DNA of 6,232 nt from Streptomyces speibonae (GTDB lineage Bacteria > Actinomycetota > Actinomycetes > Streptomycetales > Streptomycetaceae), in contig KL568586.1 in the NCBI GenBank assembly GCA_000715605.1, forward strand, positions 46,005-52,236, in the 5' to 3' direction. The notes beneath the pieces were generated by a model. That model saw only the letters and a program-made list of their open reading frames with translations, ran no database searches and was not told the DNA's origin. Numbering within the stretch: the first letter of the stretch is position 1; each line of letters begins with the position of its first letter. Below, piece after piece: positions 1 to 6,232 of the stretch. The position numbers and the translations under genes were made by a program.

Positions 1-1737
<1,737 letters not shown>

Positions 1738-1739
1738 CG

Positions 1740-1793
1740 GTGCCGGAGCCGGAACTGGGCAGGACAGGGGTTCCGCTTTCCGGTTTCCGGCAC
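1740..1793 (+). terminator. Hairpin after thiG, probable terminator
   Basis: GTGCCGGA at 1740-1747 pairs perfectly with TCCGGCAC at 1786-1793. Inside this, CCGGAA at 1749-1754 pairs with TTCCGG at 1778-1783. That gives 14 base pairs interrupted by a small internal loop, around a 23-base apical loop. It starts three bases after the thiG stop and sits between two converging genes, where a terminator is expected. No T-run follows, which is common in high-GC actinobacteria. The large loop lowers confidence, and function is inferred from structure and position only. It could also stop transcription arriving from the minus-strand gene at 1828. Confidence 0.5.
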
Positions 1794-1827
1794 TGCCGGG
1801 TACAGCCCACAACGCCGCGGGTTACCG

Positions 1828-2499
1828 CTACCGCAGGAAGTCGGGGATGGCGTCGTTGTAACGGGCATTCTTCTGGGCGTCTTCCTCCTCCAACCTTTCC
1901 TCGCTTATCTCGAACTCCTGCTCTATCACCACACCGGGTGGATAGAAACCTTCATCCGTCCTTCCGTCGGAGCTGATTGTGACGTTCTGGGTGACAGGAG
2001 CCAAGGCCACACCTTTACCTTTGCCTTGCGTGCTGGGTGCCGGCGGCAAGGCTCCACCGGATTGCGCCCCGGAAGGACCAGCAGAAGCAAGCGCCCCAAT
2101 GTCGAGCATCGTTGTGGGACGCTGTCTCTGGTTCGGGTCCGCGTTCTGCTCCAGCCAAAGCTGGGCGAGCTGAGCGTGGGGGGCGATCGAAGCTCTCGGT
2201 TTCTCACGCCTCTTCCTCCCTCTGACGGCCTTGCTACGGCGAAGCGAGCCTGCGGCAGGCCCTGCCTCTTCTTCCGGTTCTTCCGGTATCCGCCCGGACT
2301 GTGAGCTTCTCTGCACTGCCCGGGTCACGGCGGCATTGCCCGCCGAGCGTTGCAGCGCTCGCACCGCGTCAGCCGTCGGCGCGCCGCCCGTGACGAGCGG
2401 TACTTGCTCCGACAGAGAAGGAGAGGGTGGCGCCACCTTCGGTCGTGCTGCGGAAGGCCGCAGGAACTCCTCGCCACCCTGGTGGCCTCGGGCTTGCAT
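1828..2499 (-). CDS. Unknown protein with N-terminal LQRSAGNAAV motif (eCIS/toxin-associated type), possibly transferred
   Basis: I do not recognise a catalytic domain. The preferred start is the ATG at 2499, because GAGGAG lies five bases upstream. An in-frame ATG at 2520 would add seven residues but has a poor ribosome site. The product is 223 residues with no cysteine, no signal peptide and no membrane segment. Residues 1-46 are a disordered-looking Pro/Ala stretch. Residues 49-64 are LQRSAGNAAVTRAVQR, a short helix-forming motif found near the N-terminus of many actinobacterial proteins, including DUF4157 (eCIS core) and polymorphic toxin-like proteins. Then come an acidic PEEPEEE patch (72-78), a very basic patch (87-102), an amphipathic stretch IAPHAQLAQLWLEQ (105-118), a Gly/Ser/Pro linker (135-162) and an acidic tail (193-208) ending AIPDFLR. 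The DUF4157 HExxH motif is absent. A secreted or eCIS-loaded cargo is possible but not shown. No partner or immunity gene is adjacent. Codon use differs from its neighbours, with ATA, AGG, TTG and AAA present. Confidence 0.75.
   Translation of the reverse strand: MQARGHQGGEEFLRPSAARPKVAPPSPSLSEQVPLVTGGAPTADAVRALQRSAGNAAVTRAVQRSSQSGRIPEEPEEEAGPAAGSLRRSKAVRGRKRREKPRASIAPHAQLAQLWLEQNADPNQRQRPTTMLDIGALASAGPSGAQSGGALPPAPSTQGKGKGVALAPVTQNVTISSDGRTDEGFYPPGVVIEQEFEISEERLEEEDAQKNARYNDAIPDFLR
2269..2286 (-). repeat. 9-base tandem duplication inside the unknown gene
   Basis: TTCTTCCGG occurs twice head to tail (2269-2277 and 2278-2286, plus-strand reading). On the coding minus strand it gives part of the acidic PEEPEEE stretch. 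It is a short in-frame repeat that can expand or contract without breaking the frame. Two copies are too few to infer a function. Confidence 0.6.
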
Positions 2500-2504
2500 G
2501 ACAT

Positions 2505-2510
2505 CTCCTC
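2505..2510 (-). promoter_or_regulatory. Ribosome site deciding the start of the unknown gene
   Basis: CTCCTC on the plus strand reads GAGGAG on the minus strand, five bases before the ATG at 2499. The alternative ATG at 2520 has only a weak AGGA about 15 bases upstream. The shorter protein is therefore preferred. Confidence 0.75.
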
Positions 2511-2527
2511 GCTGCGTCATAAATGTC

Positions 2528-2547
2528 GGCCATTCCTGGCCATTCCG
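2528..2547. repeat. Tandem repeat of GGCCATTCC, period 10
   Basis: GGCCATTCC occurs at 2528-2536 and again at 2538-2546, one base apart, so the period is 10 bases, close to one helical turn. It lies about 30 bases upstream of the preferred start of the minus-strand gene. Two same-face copies at such a position could be an operator or activator site for that gene. No known regulator's site is recognised, and chance duplication remains possible. Confidence 0.4.
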
Positions 2548-2814
2548 TCATTCAAGCAGTGCGCCGGGATCGGGGAAGTGCCCGTCAGGGCAGAGAACCG
2601 TGCAGGATGGCACCGTCCGTTGCGAGCCCCGCTGTCGTATCTGCGGCTCCACACGCCGGACGGCGGGCTTCCCGGCCGCGAGCCTTGTGGTCACGCACGG
2701 TCGAGGCACCCGTCGCCGCCTCCGGGGAGGAGTCTGCGGTTACGGCGGAGCGGCACACGTCACAGGTCCGCTTCAACAGGGGATCAACCGGTCGGGAGTG
2801 TCCGTGGTGCCTCG

Positions 2815-2820
2815 TAGACT
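2815..2820 (+). promoter_or_regulatory. -10 element of the kinase gene, leaderless start
   Basis: TAGACT fits the actinobacterial TANNNT -10 pattern and ends six bases before the GTG at 2827, which puts the expected transcription start at or next to the start codon. The TAG of this hexamer is also an in-frame stop for the kinase frame, so translation cannot begin further upstream. No Shine-Dalgarno lies at a workable distance; GGGAG at 2795-2799 is too far away. No good -35 is visible. Confidence 0.6.
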
Positions 2821-2826
2821 CGCTGC

Positions 2827-4758
2827 GTGGACACGACCCTTCAGGACCCTCTGGTCGGGCAGGTGCTCGACGGCCGCTACCGCGTCGACTCCCGGATCGC
2901 GGTCGGCGGGATGGCCACGGTCTACCGGGCCGTGGACACCCGCCTCGACCGCGTCCTCGCGCTCAAGGTGATGCACCCCTCCCTCGCCGCCGACGCCTCC
3001 TTCGTCGAGCGGTTCATCCGCGAGGCGAAGTCGGTGGCCCGCCTGGCCCACCCGAACGTGGTGCAAGTCTTCGACCAGGGCACCGACAGCGCCTACGTCT
3101 ACCTGGCGATGGAGTACATCGCCGGCTGCACCCTGCGCGACGTGCTGCGCGAGCGCGGGGCGCTCCAGCCGCGGGCCGCGCTGGACATCCTGGAGCCGGT
3201 GCTGGCCGCGCTCGGTGCCGCGCACCGGGCCGGGTTCGTGCACCGGGACATGAAGCCGGAGAACGTGCTGATCGGGGACGACGGCCGGGTCAAGGTCGCC
3301 GACTTCGGCCTGGTCCGGGCGGTGGGCTCGGCGACGAACACCACGGGCACCGTGCTCGGCACGGTCTCCTACCTGGCCCCGGAGCAGATCGAGCACGGCA
3401 CCGCCGACCCCCGCGTGGACGTGTACGCCTGCGGGATCATGCTCCACGAGATGCTGACCGGCGAGAAGCCGCACGAGGGCGACTCCCCCGCGATCGTGCT
3501 GTACAAGCATCTGCACGACGACGTGCCTCCGCCCTCGGCCGCCGTGCCCGGCATGGCACACGAGCTGGACGGACTGGTCGCCACGGCGACCGCGCGCGAT
3601 CCGGAGGCGCGTCCGCACGACGCGGTGGCGCTGCTCGCCCGGGTCCGCGACGCGCGCGGCCGGCTGGATGACGAGCAGCTCGACGCGGTGCCGCCGCAGG
3701 CGCTGCTGTCGGAGCACGACCGGCACGACAACACGGACGACCGTACGAGCGTCATCCCGCGCGCGCTCACCATGGCCCGCCCGCTGCCCGTCAACGAGGA
3801 CGAGAGCGCTCAGGTGCAGCACACCAGCCGGTTCCAGTCCCCGCCGCCGCTGCCGCCCCGGCGGCGTACGGCGCTCCGGCGCGGCCCGATGGCGATCGTC
3901 GTGGCCGCGCTGCTGGTGCTCGGCCTCGGCGCGGGCGTGTGGTACATCAACTCCGGCCAGTTCACCAAGGTCCCGCCGCTGCTGGCGAAGACCGAGAAGG
4001 AGGCCCGGGACCGGCTGGCGGACGCCGGGCTGGACGTCGGCGAGGTGAAGGAGGCGTACAGCGACACGGTGGAGCGGGGCAAGGTGATCGCCACCGACCC
4101 GGAGGCGGGCGCCCGCATCCGCGGCAACGGCTCGGTGTCACTGACGATCTCCCAGGGCCCCGAGACCGTGCGGGTGCCGGACCTCGACGGCTATGCGCTG
4201 GACAAGGCGCGGTCGCTGCTGGAGGACGAGGGCCTGAAGCCGGGCATGACGACCCGGGAGTTCAGTGAGTCCGTGCCCGCCGGTTCGGTGATCTCCACGG
4301 AGCCGGGCAAGGGCACCAAGGTCCGGGCGGGCTCGGCGGTGGCACTGACCGTGAGCAAGGGCAGCCCCGTGGAGGTGCCCGACGTGACCGGCGACGACCC
4401 GGACGACGCGCGGGCCGAGCTGGAGGAGGCCGGCCTGAAGGTGGAGATCGCCGCCGATCGGGTCAACTCCGAGCACGACGCGGGCGCGGTGGCCCGGCAG
4501 AACCCGGGTCCCGGCGGACGGGCCGCCGAGGGTGACACCGTGACGCTGACGTTGTCCAAGGGCCCCGAGATGGTCGAGGTGCCGGACGTGGTCGGCGACA
4601 GCGTGGGCGAGGCCAAGGAGAAGCTGGAGGGGGCCGGGTTCCAGGTGGACGAGGACCGCGGACTGCTCGGCCTGTTCGGCGACACCGTGCGGGGCCAGTC
4701 CGTGGACGGCGGCGACACCGCGCCGAAGGGTTCGACGATCACCATCGAGATCCGCTGA
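2827..4758 (+). CDS. Membrane Ser/Thr protein kinase with four PASTA domains (PknB type)
   Basis: This Hanks-type kinase is expected to phosphorylate Ser/Thr on cytoplasmic targets in response to extracytoplasmic cell-wall fragments. The 643-residue protein has a complete kinase domain at about 18-275: Gly loop AVGGMATVY (25-33, first Gly replaced by Ala), Lys47, helix-C Glu66, HRDMKPEN (139-146), DFG (159-161), a Thr-rich activation loop (Thr170, 172, 173, 175) and GTVSYLAPE (178-186). A linker (about 276-352) ends in a Pro-rich, Arg-rich stretch. One membrane helix spans about 355-374, orienting the C-terminus outside. Four PASTA repeats follow (about 380-444, 447-512, 514-578, 582-643), the last three opening with VPD and the first with VPP. 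GTG 2827 is the only plausible start, because TAG at 2815 closes the frame upstream. The gene has its own promoter and is not beside division or penicillin-binding-protein genes, as classical pknB is. The family call is firm; ligand and substrates are unknown. Confidence 0.96.
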   Translation: MDTTLQDPLVGQVLDGRYRVDSRIAVGGMATVYRAVDTRLDRVLALKVMHPSLAADASFVERFIREAKSVARLAHPNVVQVFDQGTDSAYVYLAMEYIAGCTLRDVLRERGALQPRAALDILEPVLAALGAAHRAGFVHRDMKPENVLIGDDGRVKVADFGLVRAVGSATNTTGTVLGTVSYLAPEQIEHGTADPRVDVYACGIMLHEMLTGEKPHEGDSPAIVLYKHLHDDVPPPSAAVPGMAHELDGLVATATARDPEARPHDAVALLARVRDARGRLDDEQLDAVPPQALLSEHDRHDNTDDRTSVIPRALTMARPLPVNEDESAQVQHTSRFQSPPPLPPRRRTALRRGPMAIVVAALLVLGLGAGVWYINSGQFTKVPPLLAKTEKEARDRLADAGLDVGEVKEAYSDTVERGKVIATDPEAGARIRGNGSVSLTISQGPETVRVPDLDGYALDKARSLLEDEGLKPGMTTREFSESVPAGSVISTEPGKGTKVRAGSAVALTVSKGSPVEVPDVTGDDPDDARAELEEAGLKVEIAADRVNSEHDAGAVARQNPGPGGRAAEGDTVTLTLSKGPEMVEVPDVVGDSVGEAKEKLEGAGFQVDEDRGLLGLFGDTVRGQSVDGGDTAPKGSTITIEIR

Positions 4759-4760
4759 CG

Positions 4761-4785
4761 GGAGGGGCCGTCCGGGGACCTCTCC
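4761..4785 (+). terminator. Hairpin after the kinase gene, probable terminator
   Basis: GGAGGGG at 4761-4767 pairs with CCTCTCC at 4779-4785 (seven pairs including one G-T wobble). Two more C-G pairs are possible inside, past a bulged A. It starts two bases after the kinase stop and ends just before the nfo promoter region, so it would insulate the two genes. No T-run follows. Function is inferred from position and pairing. Confidence 0.42.
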
Positions 4786-4793
4786 GCGCATGA

Positions 4794-4799
4794 CACCCT
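4794..4799 (+). promoter_or_regulatory. Possible -10 element of nfo, leaderless start
   Basis: CACCCT keeps the conserved A and final T of the TANNNT pattern and lies exactly six bases before the GTG at 4806. An in-frame TGA at 4800-4802 rules out an earlier start, and no Shine-Dalgarno precedes the GTG. A leaderless transcript is the simplest reading. The first base deviates from consensus and no -35 is evident. Confidence 0.4.
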
Positions 4800-4805
4800 T
4801 GACGC

Positions 4806-5684
4806 GTGAAGAGTCACCCGTCCGGCCCCGTCCGCAACCCGATCGGCGGCCATGTGCCCGTGGCCGGCGGCCTGCATTCCGTCGGCCTGTCCTACGCCCG
4901 TGAGCTGCGCGCCGAGACCGTGCAGGTCTTCGTCGCCAATCCGCGCGGCTGGGCCACCCCGGCCGGCAACCCGCGACAGGACGAGGCGTTCCGCGCGGCC
5001 TGCGCCGCCGAGTCGATCCCGGCGTACGTGCACGCCCCCTATCTGATCAACTTCGGTTCCCACACCGAGGCGACCGTGGAGCGGTCCGTGGAGTCGCTGC
5101 GGCACTCGCTGCGGCGGGGCCGGGAGATCGGCGCGCTGGGCGTGGTGGTGCACACGGGCAGTGCGACCGGCGGGCGCGAGCGGTCGGTGGCGCTCAGGCA
5201 GGTGCGGGAGCGGATGCTGCCGCTGCTCGAGGAGCTGACCCATGACGACGACCCGTTCCTGCTGCTGGAGTCGACCGCGGGCCAGGGTTCCTCGCTGTGC
5301 TCACGGACCTGGGACTTCGGGCCGTACTTCGAGGCGCTGGACGCCCATCCGAAGCTGGGCGTCTGCCTGGACACCTGCCATGTCTTCGCGGCCGGGCACG
5401 ATCTGACCGGGCCGGCGGGGATGCACCGGACACTGGATCTGCTGGTGGAGACCGTCGGCGAGGGGCGGCTGAAGCTGATCCACGCCAATGACTCCCTGGA
5501 TGTGGTGGGCGCCCACAAGGACCGTCACGCGAACATTGGCGCGGGACACATCGGTGAGGACCCGTTCCGGGCGCTGATGACGCACCCGGCGACCGAGGGC
5601 GTACCGCTGGTCATCGAGACGCCCGGCGGCAAGGAAGGGCACGCGGCGGACGTGGAGCGGCTGAAGAAGCTCCGGGACGGCTGA
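4806..5684 (+). CDS. nfo: Endonuclease IV (deoxyribonuclease IV), AP endonuclease
   Basis: This enzyme cuts DNA 5' of abasic sites and removes damaged 3' ends in base excision repair, using a three-metal (Zn) centre in a TIM barrel. The 292-residue product has all nine expected metal ligands: His76 (YVHAPY), His116 (VVVHTGSA), Glu155 (LLLEST), Asp189 and His192 (CLDTCHVFAAG), His226 (IHANDS), Asp239 and His241 (KDRHANIGAGHIG) and Glu271 (VIETPG). The last four groups are the classic AP-endonuclease family 2 signatures. GTG 4806 is chosen because a TGA stop at 4800 closes the frame upstream. Later start codons would cut into the conserved GGHVPVAGG block. The gene follows the kinase by 47 bases but probably has its own promoter. 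Its 3' end faces the sulfite-oxidase-like gene with only 12 bases between the stops. Some close relatives are annotated as TIM-barrel isomerase/endonuclease, but the full ligand set supports endonuclease IV. Confidence 0.95.
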   Translation: MKSHPSGPVRNPIGGHVPVAGGLHSVGLSYARELRAETVQVFVANPRGWATPAGNPRQDEAFRAACAAESIPAYVHAPYLINFGSHTEATVERSVESLRHSLRRGREIGALGVVVHTGSATGGRERSVALRQVRERMLPLLEELTHDDDPFLLLESTAGQGSSLCSRTWDFGPYFEALDAHPKLGVCLDTCHVFAAGHDLTGPAGMHRTLDLLVETVGEGRLKLIHANDSLDVVGAHKDRHANIGAGHIGEDPFRALMTHPATEGVPLVIETPGGKEGHAADVERLKKLRDG

Positions 5685-5696
5685 GGCGTACGGCGG

Positions 5697-6232
5697 TCAG
5701 AGCTCGGGGCCCTCGCCGGGTTCCTCCTGGTAGGAGTAGCGCTGCTCCTTCCAGGGGTCGCCGACGTTGTGGTAGCCGCGCTCCTCCCAGAAGCCGCGCC
5801 GGTCGGCGGTCATGTACTCCACGCCGCGCACCCATTTGGGGCCCTTCCAGGCATACAGATGGGGGACGATCAGCCGCAGCGGAAAGCCGTGCTCGGCGGT
5901 CAGCAGCTCGCCGTCCTTGTGCGTGGCGAAAAGGGCACGCGCGGACATGAAGTCGTCGAGCCGGAGGTTGGAGCTGAATCCGTACTCCGCCCACACCATC
6001 ACATGGGTGACGTCGGGCGCGGGCGGGGCGAGGTCCACGACGGTGCGGGCGGGGATGCCGCCCCACTCGGCGCCGACCATGCTGAACTTGGTGACGCAGT
6101 GCAGGTCGGCCACCACGGTGGTGTACGGCAGGGCCGTGAACTCCTCGTGGGTCCAGCAGTGCTTGTCACCGTCGGCGGTGGCACCGAAGACCCGGAACTC
6201 CCACCGCTCGGGCCGGAACTTGGGAACGGGCC
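5697..6232 (-). CDS. Molybdopterin-dependent sulfite-oxidase-like oxidoreductase, C-terminal part (5' end outside window)
   Basis: This is a SUOX-fold oxidoreductase with a molybdopterin-bound Mo centre. About 177 residues are visible; the frame is open to the window edge at 6232, so the start lies outside. The GTG at 6116 would be an internal Val and would remove the conserved block upstream. Reading from the edge, one sees FRPERWEFRVFG and then DLHCVTKFSMVG, whose Cys (codon 6096-6098) is the expected Mo ligand. THVMVWAEYGFSSNL and HGFPLRLIVPHLYAWKGPKWV follow (cofactor pocket), then YMTADRRGFWEERGYH, and the protein ends in EEPGEGPEL. Full-length actinobacterial relatives are only about 200-220 residues, without the haem or dimerisation domains of true sulfite oxidases. 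The physiological substrate is unknown, and roles like MsrP (YedY) or other reductases are possible. No signal peptide can be judged because the N-terminus is missing. Confidence 0.9.
   Translation of the reverse strand, partial: PVPKFRPERWEFRVFGATADGDKHCWTHEEFTALPYTTVVADLHCVTKFSMVGAEWGGIPARTVVDLAPPAPDVTHVMVWAEYGFSSNLRLDDFMSARALFATHKDGELLTAEHGFPLRLIVPHLYAWKGPKWVRGVEYMTADRRGFWEERGYHNVGDPWKEQRYSYQEEPGEGPEL

Larger units (their letters stand above)
2500..2826. other. Divergent intergenic region without a supported gene
   Basis: These 327 bases separate the minus-strand unknown gene from the plus-strand kinase gene, so both promoters should lie here. I see a 10-base tandem repeat at 2528-2547, a small GCCC/GGGC stem-loop at 2580-2591 and a -10-like TAGACT at 2815-2820. 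Open frames cross the region on both strands, but none has a ribosome site or a recognisable product. A 63-codon minus-strand frame (2585-2776) has only a TTG start without a Shine-Dalgarno. Confidence 0.6.

Noticed and set aside
2248..2260. A perfect inverted repeat GCCTGC-G-GCAGGC
   Set aside because: It has a one-base loop and lies within coding sequence, so it is unlikely to act as a hairpin or terminator; chance at this GC content explains it.
1828..2499. A bldA-dependent TTA codon in the unknown gene
   Set aside because: The TTA-like triplet on the minus strand at 1859-1861 is out of frame; I found no in-frame TTA in the gene.
2500..2520. The earlier ATG (2520) as start of the unknown gene
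   Set aside because: Its upstream region has only a weak AGGA, while the ATG at 2499 has GAGGAG at five bases. The seven extra residues are encoded across that ribosome site.
2585..2776. A 63-codon minus-strand frame starting KRTCDVC upstream of the kinase
   Set aside because: It starts with TTG, has no Shine-Dalgarno, shows no domain beyond one CxxC, and runs antisense through the kinase promoter region. Such frames arise easily at this GC content.
2523..3671. A long plus-strand frame overlapping the kinase gene
   Set aside because: It is rich in Arg/Gly/Pro, as expected of an out-of-frame reading, and it overlaps a kinase gene with a complete catalytic signature.
2773..3822. A 349-codon minus-strand frame opposite the kinase gene
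   Set aside because: Long antisense frames are typical opposite high-GC genes. Its His/Arg/Val-rich composition and lack of any domain mark it as a shadow.
5685..5696. A shared terminator between nfo and the sulfite-oxidase-like gene
   Set aside because: Only 12 bases separate the stops. The best pairing (CTGA with TCAG) is four base pairs, too weak to call.

Overview
The base composition (hand counts about 70% G+C in typical coding stretches), the strong preference for G or C at third codon positions, the GTG starts and the gene content all point to a high-GC actinobacterium, most likely Streptomyces or a close relative. Most of the window reads as ordinary chromosomal core. One short accessory gene, clearly different in composition, sits in the middle.

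Layout. Positions 1-1737 (+) hold the end of a thiamine thiazole operon: the C-terminal part of thiO (glycine oxidase, cut by the window edge), thiS (sulfur carrier ending in Gly-Gly) and thiG (thiazole synthase). thiO and thiS overlap by ATGA. The thiG Shine-Dalgarno lies inside the last codons of thiS. A hairpin at 1740-1793 probably ends the transcript. The operon promoter and any TPP riboswitch lie outside the window. Positions 1828-2499 (-) encode a 223-residue protein of unknown function that converges on thiG. It carries the short motif LQRSAGNAAVTRAVQR near its N-terminus, which is known from actinobacterial proteins of the DUF4157/eCIS-core type and from toxin-like proteins. Its C-terminal half has low GC content and uses codons that are rare in such genomes. 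Positions 2500-2826 are a 327-base divergent intergenic region with a 10-base tandem repeat and a promoter -10 element, and no gene I can support.

Positions 2827-4758 (+) encode a complete membrane Ser/Thr kinase: cytoplasmic kinase domain, juxtamembrane linker, one membrane segment and four extracytoplasmic PASTA repeats. After a likely terminator hairpin, 4806-5684 (+) encodes endonuclease IV (nfo) with all nine metal ligands present. Converging on it, 5697-6232 (-) is the C-terminal part of a molybdopterin-dependent sulfite-oxidase-like oxidoreductase, cut at its N-terminus by the window edge.

How the genes relate. ThiO, ThiS and ThiG act together: ThiO makes dehydroglycine, ThiS-thiocarboxylate supplies sulfur, and ThiG assembles the thiazole with deoxyxylulose 5-phosphate. 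The kinase, nfo and the oxidoreductase look like independent transcription units. The kinase and nfo both appear to be leaderless, each with a -10-like hexamer exactly six bases before the GTG. The most unusual item is the orphan motif-bearing gene between thiG and the kinase. I see no complete new multi-gene system in this window.
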